From: Streptomyces sp. A3M-1-3
Lineage (GTDB): Bacteria; Actinomycetota; Actinomycetes; Streptomycetales; Streptomycetaceae
Length of the DNA: 64,000 nt
NCBI RefSeq assembly: GCF_024213665.1
Contig: NZ_JANAVP010000019.1
Location: forward strand, 62,001 to 126,000
Direction of reading: 5' to 3'
The notes beneath the pieces were generated by a model. The model was not told the origin of the DNA. It ran no database searches and was given only the letters and a program-made list of their open reading frames with translations. A program made the translations under genes and the position numbers. Of this stretch, positions 24,671 to 32,363 are shown in pieces (position 1 is the stretch's first letter; the number at the start of each line of letters is the position of its first letter).

Positions 24671-25885
24671 GACGGCCTCCGCGTGCTCGCGCGCCTGCTC
24701 ATGCCCGTACTCATGCGGGTGCCCGGGTACGGCTTCGTGCTCGCAGACGTCGCCGTCGTCCAGGCCGTACGTCTCCCAGGCCGGGAACGGATCGTCCCAC
24801 GGCTCGCGGTCGTCCGCCGCCAGCAGGCAGGCGTTCAGCGCTGCGTGCAGGGACTCGCGCCGCAGGCCGGTGCCGATGAAGACCAGTTCCTGGCCCTGCT
24901 CGGTCGCTTCGTCCCGGGCGCCCGAGGGCTCGAACCGGGCGACGGCGCCCGCCTGTGACCACAACCCGGTCACCCGCGGACGGCTCGCCAGCCAGAAGAA
25001 GCCCTTCGAGCGCAGGATGCCGCCGAAGGTGCCGCTGTCGAGTCCCTTGGTGACGAACGTCCACAGCCGGCCCGGGTGGAACGGCCGGTCCGCCCGGAAC
25101 ACCGTGCTGGAGATGCCGTACTCCTCGGTCTCCGGCATGTGGTCGCCGTTCAGCTCCCGTACCCAGCCCGGCGCCTGCTGCGCGCGTTCGAGGTCGAAGC
25201 GGCCGGTGCCCAGGATGTCCGCCGCGCTGATCCGGCCGAACCGGGCGGGCACGATCCGGGCCTCCGGGTTGAGCCGGGCGAGAGTGGCCTGCAGCCGTAC
25301 GGCCTCGTCCGGCGCGACCAGGTCGAGCTTGTTGAGGACGATGACGTCGGCGAACTCGATCTGGTCCATGAGCAGGTCGCTGACCGTGCGCTCGTCGTCC
25401 TCGTACTGGTCGAGCCCCCGCTCGGCGAGCCCGTCACCGCCGGCCAGCTCGGGCAGGAAGCCCGCGGCGTCGACGACGGTGACCATGGTGTCGAGTCGGG
25501 CCAGGTCGCCGAGCGTCGCACCGTCGTCGCGCGGAAAGGCGAACGTGGCGGCCACCGGCATCGGTTCGGAGATGCCGCTGGACTCGATGAGCAGGTAGTC
25601 GAAGCGGCCCTCACGGGCCAGCCGGTCGACCTCCTCCAGCAAGTCGTCGCGCAGGGTGCAGCAGATGCACCCGTTGGTCATCTCGACCAGGCGCTCCTCG
25701 GTCCGCGACAGGGCAGCCGCGCCGCCCCGCACGAGCGCGGCGTCGATGTTGACCTCGCTCATGTCGTTGACGATCACGGCGACCCGCAGACCCTCCCGGT
25801 TGCCCAGGATGTGGTTGAGCAGTGTGGTCTTGCCCGACCCGAGGAAGCCGGACAGCACGGTCACCGGCAGCCGGCGGTCCGTCAT
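24659..25885 (-). CDS. CobW/COG0523 GTPase, probable zinc metallochaperone
   Basis: A 408-residue P-loop GTPase. Walker A GFLGSGKTTLLNHIL near the start, the metal motif CICC in NGCICCTLRDDLLEE, and NKLDL for guanine recognition. The C-terminal CobW domain ends in a His-rich tail (HEHEAVPGHPHEYGHEQAREH type). Such proteins hand zinc to apo-enzymes in zinc shortage. It starts 4 bases after the cysteine-free L32 gene, so both should respond to the Zur-like box at 26110-26124. Confidence 0.92.
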   Translation of the reverse strand: MTDRRLPVTVLSGFLGSGKTTLLNHILGNREGLRVAVIVNDMSEVNIDAALVRGGAAALSRTEERLVEMTNGCICCTLRDDLLEEVDRLAREGRFDYLLIESSGISEPMPVAATFAFPRDDGATLGDLARLDTMVTVVDAAGFLPELAGGDGLAERGLDQYEDDERTVSDLLMDQIEFADVIVLNKLDLVAPDEAVRLQATLARLNPEARIVPARFGRISAADILGTGRFDLERAQQAPGWVRELNGDHMPETEEYGISSTVFRADRPFHPGRLWTFVTKGLDSGTFGGILRSKGFFWLASRPRVTGLWSQAGAVARFEPSGARDEATEQGQELVFIGTGLRRESLHAALNACLLAADDREPWDDPFPAWETYGLDDGDVCEHEAVPGHPHEYGHEQAREHAEAVAHG

Positions 25886-25889
25886 ACGG

Positions 25890-26060
25890 TCAGCCCTCCG
25901 GGCGCAGGAGGCCGCGCTCGTACGCCTTCGCGAGCCTGTGCGGCACCCGGTAGACCGAGCCGTCGACGGTGACGGGGACCAGATCGGGCGCCGTGGCCTT
26001 CCACTGGGCGCGCCGATGGCGGGTGTTGCTGCGGGACATCTTCCGCTTGGGAACGGCCAT
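25890..26060 (-). CDS. rpmF: 50S ribosomal protein L32, cysteine-free (zinc-independent) paralogue
   Basis: A 56-residue protein beginning MAVPKRKMSRSNTRHRRAQW, the L32 signature. Zinc-binding L32 has two CxxC pairs; here there is no cysteine (CxxC places read APDL and RVPH). Such paralogues replace the zinc form in the ribosome when zinc is short and so release zinc. ATG 26060 follows GGAGACCCTCC on the minus strand. It forms an operon with the downstream CobW gene. The pairing and the Zur-like box upstream are strong evidence for zinc control. Confidence 0.95.
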   Translation of the reverse strand: MAVPKRKMSRSNTRHRRAQWKATAPDLVPVTVDGSVYRVPHRLAKAYERGLLRPEG

Positions 26061-26109
26061 GGAGGGTCTCCTCAGGTGGACGGTGCAAGGCCCTCACGCT
26101 ATATGAAGA

Positions 26110-26124
26110 TGGAAACCATTACCA
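26110..26124 (-). promoter_or_regulatory. Zur-like box upstream of the L32 paralogue
   Basis: On the minus strand it reads TGGTAATGGTTTCCA, agreeing with the box at 8519-8533 at 12 of 15 positions and with the recalled consensus at 11 of 15. It lies 50 bases upstream of rpmF and 93 bases upstream of the divergent methyltransferase, so it could control both. Confidence 0.7.
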
Positions 26125-26216
26125 ATTACCTCTCGGTGTACGGGTGGTCTGCCGGCCCGGAATCGACCAGAGTGGCCGGAAGCGACACCCCGCCCCGCCC
26201 GGACCAGGAGAGAACC

Positions 26217-27113
26217 GTGACCGCGTCCCACCAGCACGGCCATCACCACGCCGACTCCGAGGACCTCGACTGGGAAGCCCTGGGCCCCCAGCTGGAACGC
26301 CAGGCCGAACTGCACCTGCCGTTCATCGAGCGGGCGACGGGCTGGCTGGCCGAGCAGCTCACCGGGACGGACGTGACCCGCGTCTTCGACCTCGGCAGCG
26401 GACCCGGGGTCGTCTGCGGCGTGCTCGCCCGCACCTTCCCGCGCGCGCAGATCGTCGCCGTCGACGGCGCGGCCGGGCTCCTGGAGCGGGTCAGGGTCCG
26501 CGCCGCCGAGCGGGGCCTGGCCGACCGGATCGTCACCCGCCGGGCCGACCTGCCCGACGGCCTGGACGGCCTCGGCGCCGCGGACCTGATCTGGACCAGC
26601 AAAGTGGTCCACCACCTCGGCGACCAGCAGGCGTCGCTGCGTACGCTCGCCGCTTCGCTGCGGCCCGGCGGGCTGCTCGCCGTCGCGGAGGGCGGGCTCG
26701 GGACCCGCTGCCTGCCGCGCGACTGCGGCCTCGGGCGCCCCGGCCTGGAGGCCCGGCTGGAGGCCGCCGAGGAGGACTGGTTCGCCGGAATGCGCGCCGC
26801 CCTGCCCGGTCACACCCGTGTCGTGGAGGACTGGCCGGCCCTGCTCACGGGTGCAGGTCTGGTCACCACCGGCACGCGCAGCTTCCTCACCGACCTGCCC
26901 GCCCCGCTGGGCGCCGACGCCCGCGCCTACCTCCACGACCGCCTGGCCCGGCTGCGGGAACTCCTCGCGGGCGACCTCGACCCCGAGGACCTGCGCACGC
27001 TCGACGCCCTCCTGGACACGGAGGCGTCACAGGGCATCCTGAGACGCCCGGACGCGTTCCTGCTGACCGCGACCACCGTCCATACCGCCCGTTCGGCACC
27101 CCCGACGTTCTAG
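26217..27113 (+). CDS. SAM-dependent methyltransferase with His-rich N-terminus
   Basis: A 298-residue class I methyltransferase: VFDLGSGPGVVCGVLARTFP is the SAM-binding motif I at about residues 58-78, VDGAAG motif II, and SKVVHHLGDQQ a typical later loop. The substrate is unknown. The N-terminus reads TASHQHGHHHADSED, a cluster of five histidines that could bind metal. GTG 26217 follows GGAGAGAAC. It is divergent from the zinc-sparing rpmF across the Zur-like box and has no apparent partner, so a zinc-related role is only suggested. Confidence 0.85.
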   Translation: MTASHQHGHHHADSEDLDWEALGPQLERQAELHLPFIERATGWLAEQLTGTDVTRVFDLGSGPGVVCGVLARTFPRAQIVAVDGAAGLLERVRVRAAERGLADRIVTRRADLPDGLDGLGAADLIWTSKVVHHLGDQQASLRTLAASLRPGGLLAVAEGGLGTRCLPRDCGLGRPGLEARLEAAEEDWFAGMRAALPGHTRVVEDWPALLTGAGLVTTGTRSFLTDLPAPLGADARAYLHDRLARLRELLAGDLDPEDLRTLDALLDTEASQGILRRPDAFLLTATTVHTARSAPPTF

Positions 27114-27122
27114 AGTCGGGGC

Positions 27123-27497
27123 ATGGCTTCAGACGAGGGGACCGTACGCGTCGACAGCTGGATCTGGTCCGTCCGGCTCACCAAGACACGTTCGCAGGCC
27201 GCGGCGGCGTGCCGGGCCGGCCACGTCCGCGTCAACGGCGACCGGGCCAAGCCGGCCCAGCCGGTGCGTACCGGGGACGAGGTGCGGCTGTACCACGCGG
27301 GGCGCGAGCGTGTCGTGGTCGTCTCGCGTCTGGTGTCCAAGCGGGTCGGGCCGCCCGTCGCGGTGGAGTGCTACGTCGACAACAGCCCGCCGGCGCCGGC
27401 GCGCGAGGAAGCCGCGGCCGTCGGACACCGCGACCGCGGGGCCGGCCGCCCGACGAAGCGGGACCGGCGCGACCTGGAACAGCTGCGCGGTCGCTGA
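27123..27497 (+). CDS. S4-domain RNA-binding protein, Hsp15-like
   Basis: A 124-residue basic protein. Residues 9-70 (VRVDSWIWSVRLTKTRSQAAAACRAG, HVRVNGDRAKPAQPVRTGDEV) are an S4 RNA-binding domain as in the heat-shock ribosome-recycling factor Hsp15. The tail is basic (RPTKRDRRDLEQLRGR). It probably binds rRNA or stalled large subunits. It starts 9 bases after the methyltransferase stop and may be cotranscribed with it. Confidence 0.9.
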   Translation: MASDEGTVRVDSWIWSVRLTKTRSQAAAACRAGHVRVNGDRAKPAQPVRTGDEVRLYHAGRERVVVVSRLVSKRVGPPVAVECYVDNSPPAPAREEAAAVGHRDRGAGRPTKRDRRDLEQLRGR

Positions 27498-27548
27498 CCG
27501 CCCCTCCACCTCCGTGACCGGCCGGTTCGGCTGCGGGATTCGGCTGCG

Positions 27549-27587
27549 CCGCACGCGCCGAGATGTGGCCGCACGCGCCGAGATGTG
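27549..27587 (+). repeat. 19-base direct repeat in two copies
   Basis: CCGCACGCGCCGAGATGTG occurs at 27549-27567 and 27569-27587, separated by one base, directly upstream of the YihY reading frame. It may be a recent duplication or a regulatory pair. Confidence 0.85.
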
Positions 27588-27598
27588 ATCGTTGCGGC

Positions 27599-28563
27599 AT
27601 GGGGACTGTGGTGCACGTTCCGCAGACGCGGGACATGATCGGTGCGGAACTCTCCGGTGACGAGGCGCTGATGGCGCTGCGGCACTACGGAGGGCGCAAG
27701 CTGCTGCTCGACGCCTTCGCCCGGTTCCGCTACGCCGACGGTTTCAGCAACGCCCGCTCTCTGGCGTACCAAGTGGTCCTGGCCATGGTGCCCTTCACCA
27801 TCGCACTGGTGGGCGTGGCCACCACCGTGCACACCGAAAGCGTCGGCCGCGTGATCGAGTTGACGCTCGGACGCACAGCGCCCGGTGCCAGTGTCGAGCT
27901 GATCGAGGACGCCCTCGCCGACACCCGGCGCAGCGCGGGCACGGGCGCCGGGGGCGCGATCGCGATGTGGGTGGGCCTCGGGTTCGCCGTACTGAACCTC
28001 TCCTCGGCGATGGCGCAGATCGAGAGGGGCATCAACCGGATCTACGGCATCGAGCGGGACCGGCCGTTCCCCGCCGAGTACGGACGCGCTGGTGCTGACC
28101 CTGACCGCCGGCGCGCCCATGGTCGGGGGCTTCGTGGTACTCGTCGCGGGCGACGCGGTGAGCAGCTCCCTCGCCGACGTGCTGCACTGGCCGGAGAGCC
28201 GGCTCACCTGGTGGGACGTGCTGCAGCTGCCGGCCGGCGTGCTGCTGGTGTGGATCGCCTCGGCGGCCGTCTTCCGCTGGTCCCCGCGGCGGGACCAGCC
28301 CGGCTACACCTGGCTGGCCTTCGGATCGGCCGTACACCTGGTGCTGTGGGTCACGGCGACCTGGCTGCTGGCCCTCTACGTGGCCAGGAGCGGTGGGTTC
28401 GGCGCGGTCTACGGCCCCCTCACCGCGTTCGTCGCCCTGCTGATCTGGGCGAACCTGACGGCCATCGCGCAGTTTCTCGGCAATCGCGTTCGCCGCGCAA
28501 CTGGAGGCGGCCCGGGCCGGGATCACCGACGCGGTGCATCCCGATCCGGGTCCCGGCCCATGA
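27599..28563 (+). pseudogene. YihY/BrkB-family membrane protein, interrupted by two one-base insertions
   Basis: The gene starts MGTVVHVPQTRDMIGAEL at ATG 27599 and reads RFRYADGFSNARSLAYQ, typical of the family. The frame breaks at 28082 (YGRAGAD in place of YDALVLTLTAG); the middle is read in the next frame up to QFLG. It breaks again at 28482-28483, after which IAFAAQLEAARAG continues to TGA 28561. Removing one G of the GG and one A of the AA restores one protein of about 320 residues with five to six helices. Real decay or assembly error cannot be separated here. Confidence 0.75.
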
Positions 28564-28589
28564 GCGTCGCCGCCGGCGCCTTGGCCGCC

Positions 28590-28739
28590 TCAGTGGTGCT
28601 TGCCGCGGAGCCTGCTGAGCGCCTGCCTCGCCTGAGCGCGCTTCCTGGGGTCGGCAGCCGCCCGCCTGCCCTGCTCGGTCAGCCGGCGCCCCTTCGGGCT
28701 GCGCGCGAACGCCCTGATCCGGTTCACGATTCCCGCCAC
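28590..28739 (-). CDS. Small basic conserved-type protein, 49 aa
   Basis: A short gene starting at GTG 28739 with a strong GGAGGAGGAATC ribosome site. The product begins VAGIVNRIRAFARSPKGRR and ends ALSRLRGKHH, is strongly basic and probably helical. The ribosome site and the coherent reading support a real gene. Function unknown; nucleic-acid binding is possible from the charge. Confidence 0.65.
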   Translation of the reverse strand: MAGIVNRIRAFARSPKGRRLTEQGRRAAADPRKRAQARQALSRLRGKHH

Positions 28740-28834
28740 GATTCCTCCTCCGCGGTACGTCCTGGTGTCATCGCCCGCCTACCCCGACCCGCCGGACCGA
28801 TGCCTGGCAGGCCCGTGTCCCGTGTGATGAGCGC

Positions 28835-29251
28835 TCAGGCCTTGCGGTACGCGTACGCCTCCGCGGCCGCGGCCGCCACCGCGTCCAGGTCCGCCCCGGC
28901 CGAGGCGGTGACCACCGCGGCCACCGCGCCCTCCACGAACGGCGCGTCCACCAGCCGCGCCCCGCCCGGCAGTTCGTCGCCCTCGGCCAGCAGCGCCTTC
29001 ACCGTCAGCACCGCGCTGCCCAGGTCGACGAGGACCGCGACCCCCGCGCCGCGGTCGACCGCCCTGGCCGCCTCCGTGATCAGGTCCGAGCTGGTGCCGA
29101 GGCCGCCGTCGGGCGTGCCGCCGGCCGCCGCCACCGGCGCGACCGTACCGCCGCCCGCGAGTCCCTTCGCCAGTTCGGCGACGGAGGCCGCGACCTGCGC
29201 GCTGTGCGAGACCAGTACGACCCCGACGAGCTTCTCCCCGCCGTCGCTCAC
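28835..29251 (-). CDS. dhaM: Dihydroxyacetone kinase phosphotransfer subunit DhaM
   Basis: A 138-residue EIIA-like domain. VGVVLVSHSAQVAASVAELA carries the histidine that accepts phosphate from HPr; GLGTSSDLI and VLVDLGSAVLTVKALL are family motifs. The protein has only the EIIA domain, without the HPr and EI extensions of the E. coli form. It re-phosphorylates ADP bound to DhaL. Last gene of dhaK-dhaL-dhaM on the minus strand; it overlaps dhaL by 4 bases. Confidence 0.93.
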   Translation of the reverse strand: MSDGGEKLVGVVLVSHSAQVAASVAELAKGLAGGGTVAPVAAAGGTPDGGLGTSSDLITEAARAVDRGAGVAVLVDLGSAVLTVKALLAEGDELPGGARLVDAPFVEGAVAAVVTASAGADLDAVAAAAAEAYAYRKA

Positions 29252-29847
29252 GCCGCCGCCACCTCCGCCAGAGCCGCGATCAGCAGCGCGGAGGAGGTCG
29301 CGCCCGGATCCTGGTGGCCGATGCTGCGTTCACCCAGATAGCTCGCCCGGCCCTTGCGGGCCTGCAGGGGCACCGTCGCGAGTGCGCCGTTCTCCGCCGC
29401 GTCGCGGGCCGCCTCGTACGACGTGCCCAGCGCGTCCACGGCGGGCACCAGCGCGTCCAGCATCGTCTTGTCGCCCGGCGCCGCCCCACCCAGCTGGGCG
29501 ACCGCGTCCACGCCCGCGTGCAGCGCGTCCCGCAGCTGCTCGTCGGACACCTCGGCCGCCTCCCCGAGCGCCTTGCCGGTGCGGCGCAGCAGCGTGCCGT
29601 ACAGCGGTCCGGAAGCCCCGCCCACCGTGGAGATCAGCGTGCGCCCGGCCAGTACCAGTACGGCGCCCGGGGTGTCCGGCGCATCCTTCTCCAGTGCCGC
29701 GCCGACGGCCGTGAATCCGCGCTGCATATTGCTGCCGTGGTCGGCGTCGCCGATCGGGGAGTCGAGTTCCGTGAGGCGGGCCGCCTCACGGTTCACGGCG
29801 GCCGAGGCGACCGCCATCCAGCGGCGGAAGAATGCCGTGTCGCGCAC
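29248..29847 (-). CDS. dhaL: Dihydroxyacetone kinase ADP-binding subunit DhaL
   Basis: A 199-residue subunit. DSPIGDADHGSNMQRGF has the aspartates that hold magnesium and the nucleotide; VGGASGPLYGTLLRR is the glycine-rich ADP loop. It passes phosphate from DhaM to dihydroxyacetone bound on DhaK in the cytoplasm. It begins 34 bases after the dhaK stop. Confidence 0.94.
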   Translation of the reverse strand: MRDTAFFRRWMAVASAAVNREAARLTELDSPIGDADHGSNMQRGFTAVGAALEKDAPDTPGAVLVLAGRTLISTVGGASGPLYGTLLRRTGKALGEAAEVSDEQLRDALHAGVDAVAQLGGAAPGDKTMLDALVPAVDALGTSYEAARDAAENGALATVPLQARKGRASYLGERSIGHQDPGATSSALLIAALAEVAAA

Positions 29848-29881
29848 CTGGTCTCCTCTGTGAGTGTGCGTACTGAACGGT

Positions 29882-30874
29882 TCAGCGGCCCCAGCGGAGC
29901 CCGGCCGTCTGTACGGGCGCGTCCCACAGGCGCAGCTGTTCCTCGTCGACCTGACAGAGCGTCACCGAGCAGCCGGCCATGTCGAGTGAGGTGACATAGT
30001 TCCCGACGAGGGTACGGGCCACGGTCACCCCCCGCCCGGTCAGTACCCGCTGCACCTCGGCGTTGAAGCCGTACAGCTCCAACAGGGGTGTCGCGCCCAT
30101 CCCGTTGACCAGCGCGAGCACCGGCCGGGTGGGCCGCAGGTCCTCCAGCACCACGTCCACCGCGTACTCCGCGATCTCGCGGGCGGTCATCATGGCCCTC
30201 CGCTCGCGTCCCGGCTCGCCGTGGATCCCGATGCCCAACTCCAGCTGCCCGGAGGGCAGGTCGAAGGTCGGGCTGCCCTTGGCGGGCGTGCTGCAGGCAC
30301 TCAGAGCGATCCCGAAGCTCCGCGAGCACTCGTTGGCCTGGCGGCCAACCGCCTCGACCCGCTGCAGCGGCGCCCCCTCCTCGGCCGCGGCGCCCGCCAG
30401 CTTCTCGACGAACAGGGTCGCGCCGGTGCCGCGCCGACCCGCCGTATAGAGGCTGTCCGTGACCGCGACATCGTCGTTGACCAGGACCTTGGCGATCTGG
30501 ATGCCCTCGTCCTCGGCGAGTTCGGCGGCCATGTCGAAGTTGAGTACGTCACCGGTGTAGTTCTTGACGACGAAGAGCACACCCTCACCGCTGTCCACGG
30601 CTGCCGCGGCCCGCACCATCTGATCCGGGACCGGCGAGGTGAACACCTCGCCCGGGCAGGCGGCCGAGAGCATCCCGGGCCCCACAAACCCGCCGTGCAG
30701 TGGCTCGTGCCCGGACCCGCCGCCGGAGACCAGTGCCACCTTGCCTGCCATCGGCGCGTCTGCGCGTACGACAACCCGGTTCTCGACGTCCACGGTCAGT
30801 TCCGGATGGGCGGCGGCCATCCCGCGCAGCGCGTCCGCGACAACTGTCTCGGGGACGTTGATCAGCATCCTCAC
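29882..30874 (-). CDS. dhaK: Dihydroxyacetone kinase substrate-binding subunit DhaK
   Basis: A 330-residue subunit. GGGSGHEPLHGGFVGPGML contains the conserved Gly/His region near the substrate site, and VKNYTGDVLNFDMAAELA is typical of the family. The histidine in LGIGIHGEPGRER corresponds to the one that binds dihydroxyacetone covalently. The operon makes dihydroxyacetone phosphate for glycolysis using phosphoenolpyruvate through the PTS. No regulator gene adjoins it. Confidence 0.94.
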   Translation of the reverse strand: MRMLINVPETVVADALRGMAAAHPELTVDVENRVVVRADAPMAGKVALVSGGGSGHEPLHGGFVGPGMLSAACPGEVFTSPVPDQMVRAAAAVDSGEGVLFVVKNYTGDVLNFDMAAELAEDEGIQIAKVLVNDDVAVTDSLYTAGRRGTGATLFVEKLAGAAAEEGAPLQRVEAVGRQANECSRSFGIALSACSTPAKGSPTFDLPSGQLELGIGIHGEPGRERRAMMTAREIAEYAVDVVLEDLRPTRPVLALVNGMGATPLLELYGFNAEVQRVLTGRGVTVARTLVGNYVTSLDMAGCSVTLCQVDEEQLRLWDAPVQTAGLRWGR

Positions 30875-31010
30875 TTGGTACCTCCCTGGAGGGACATGTC
30901 AGTGCAGCCGACTGAGTCCCAGTATCGAGGGAACGTCGCTCCGACGCACGGATTGCGCCATGACCATGGCGTCCAGCAGGGCGTGGGCTTGGCATCCACC
31001 CAGCGGTTCG

Positions 31011-31029
31011 TTAGGTTAGGCTCACCTAA
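31011..31029 (+). promoter_or_regulatory. Consensus-perfect iron box of the siderophore operon
   Basis: TTAGGTTAGGCTCACCTAA is identical to the DmdR/IdeR consensus and lies 30 bases upstream of GTG 31060. Strong repression by iron-loaded DmdR is expected. Confidence 0.95.
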
Positions 31030-31059
31030 GTCCGGCTATTCGACCCCGAAGGTAGAGCC

Positions 31060-32298
31060 GTGCAGTTACCGCCCTCCGCCGCGCCGCGATCCGCCTATCC
31101 ACCCGACGTACTGCCCGAGCAGGTCCGCCGCCGCTTGCTGCAGCTGGCCCGGGCCGGTGAGCCGGTGTCGGCCTATGTGTACGACGGAGCCGTCGCCGCC
31201 GAGCGGGCCCGGGAGCTGCGTGCCGCACTGCCCGGGTGGGCGCAGGTGTACTACGCGGTCAAGGCCAACTCGTTCCCCGGGATTGTCCAGGCACTCGCAC
31301 CCTACGTGGACGGATTCGAGGTCGCTTCCGTCTCGGAGCTCGAACTCGCCCTGACCGCAGGAGAGCCGGAGCGCACCGGTACGGCCCCGGTCGTCGCCGC
31401 GGGTCCGGCGAAGTCCGTCCCCGTACTCACCGCCCTGGTGCGGGCCGGGGTCGAGGCCATCAACGCCGAAAGCCTGCTGGAACTTCACCGGATCAGCCGC
31501 ATCGCGGTCGCCGAGGGCGTGACCGCCCGGGTCGCCCTACGGGTGAATCCGGCCGACATCCCGATCAGCGGCTCGCTCCATATGGGCGGCGCCCCCTCGC
31601 AGTTCGGCGTGGCCGAGCCCGATGTCCGCGAAGTCCTCTGCGCCGCAAGCGAGTTGCCCGGCCTCGACCTCGTCGGCTTCCACATCCACGCCGCCTCCAA
31701 CAACCTCGACGCCGACACCCACGCCGCCTACCTGCGCTGGTGCGTGGAGTGGAGCGTGCGGACGGCACAGGCGGCCGGCATCACCCTGCGCCATGTGGAT
31801 ATCGGCGGCGGCATCGGGGTCGCGTTCGAGGGTGAGAAGCCCTTCGACGTGGCCCGGTTCGGCGAGCTGGCCGGGCAGGTGGAGCCACCGCCCGGGGTGA
31901 GGGTGGTGCTGGAGCCCGGCCGTTTCCTGGTCGCCGACTGCGGCTGGTACGCCGCCGAAGTGACCGATGTCAAGGCGTCCTACGGCGAATGGTTCGCGGT
32001 CCTGCGCGGCGGTATCAACCACTTCCAGCTGCCCACGTCGTGGGACATCGTGCACAACGCGGCGGTGCTGCCCGTCAAGGACTGGCCCGAGGGCTGTCCG
32101 CGTCCCGCCGCCGAAGACGTGCGGGTCACCGTGGTCGGCGAGCTGTGCACCCCCGAGGACACCCTGCTGAGGGACGTACTGGTCGACCGGGTGCGTGCCG
32201 GCGACCTCGTCGTCTTCCCCTGCGCGGGCTCCTACGGATGGGAGTTCGCGATGCATTCCTTCCTCGGCCACCCCGTCGCCGAGCGCCACCTGCTCTGA
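31060..32298 (+). CDS. Type III PLP-dependent decarboxylase of the siderophore operon
   Basis: A 412-residue decarboxylase of the ornithine/diaminopimelate (fold III) class. PLP lysine Lys68 in YYAVKANSFPGI; VDIGGGIGVAFEGEKPF phosphate-binding region; GELCTPEDTL with the catalytic cysteine; CAGSYGWEFAMHSFLGHP near the end. Similar genes in NIS clusters (for example SbnH of staphyloferrin B) decarboxylate a citryl-diamino-acid intermediate, which is one option here. First gene behind the iron box; start GTG 31060 with AAGG at 31049-31052. Confidence 0.88.
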   Translation: MQLPPSAAPRSAYPPDVLPEQVRRRLLQLARAGEPVSAYVYDGAVAAERARELRAALPGWAQVYYAVKANSFPGIVQALAPYVDGFEVASVSELELALTAGEPERTGTAPVVAAGPAKSVPVLTALVRAGVEAINAESLLELHRISRIAVAEGVTARVALRVNPADIPISGSLHMGGAPSQFGVAEPDVREVLCAASELPGLDLVGFHIHAASNNLDADTHAAYLRWCVEWSVRTAQAAGITLRHVDIGGGIGVAFEGEKPFDVARFGELAGQVEPPPGVRVVLEPGRFLVADCGWYAAEVTDVKASYGEWFAVLRGGINHFQLPTSWDIVHNAAVLPVKDWPEGCPRPAAEDVRVTVVGELCTPEDTLLRDVLVDRVRAGDLVVFPCAGSYGWEFAMHSFLGHPVAERHLL

Positions 32299-32363
32299 CG
32301 CCTCCCTTCCCGCACCTCCACCTCCACCTTCATCACGTTCACCTTCATCCTCCGGAGCCGTTG

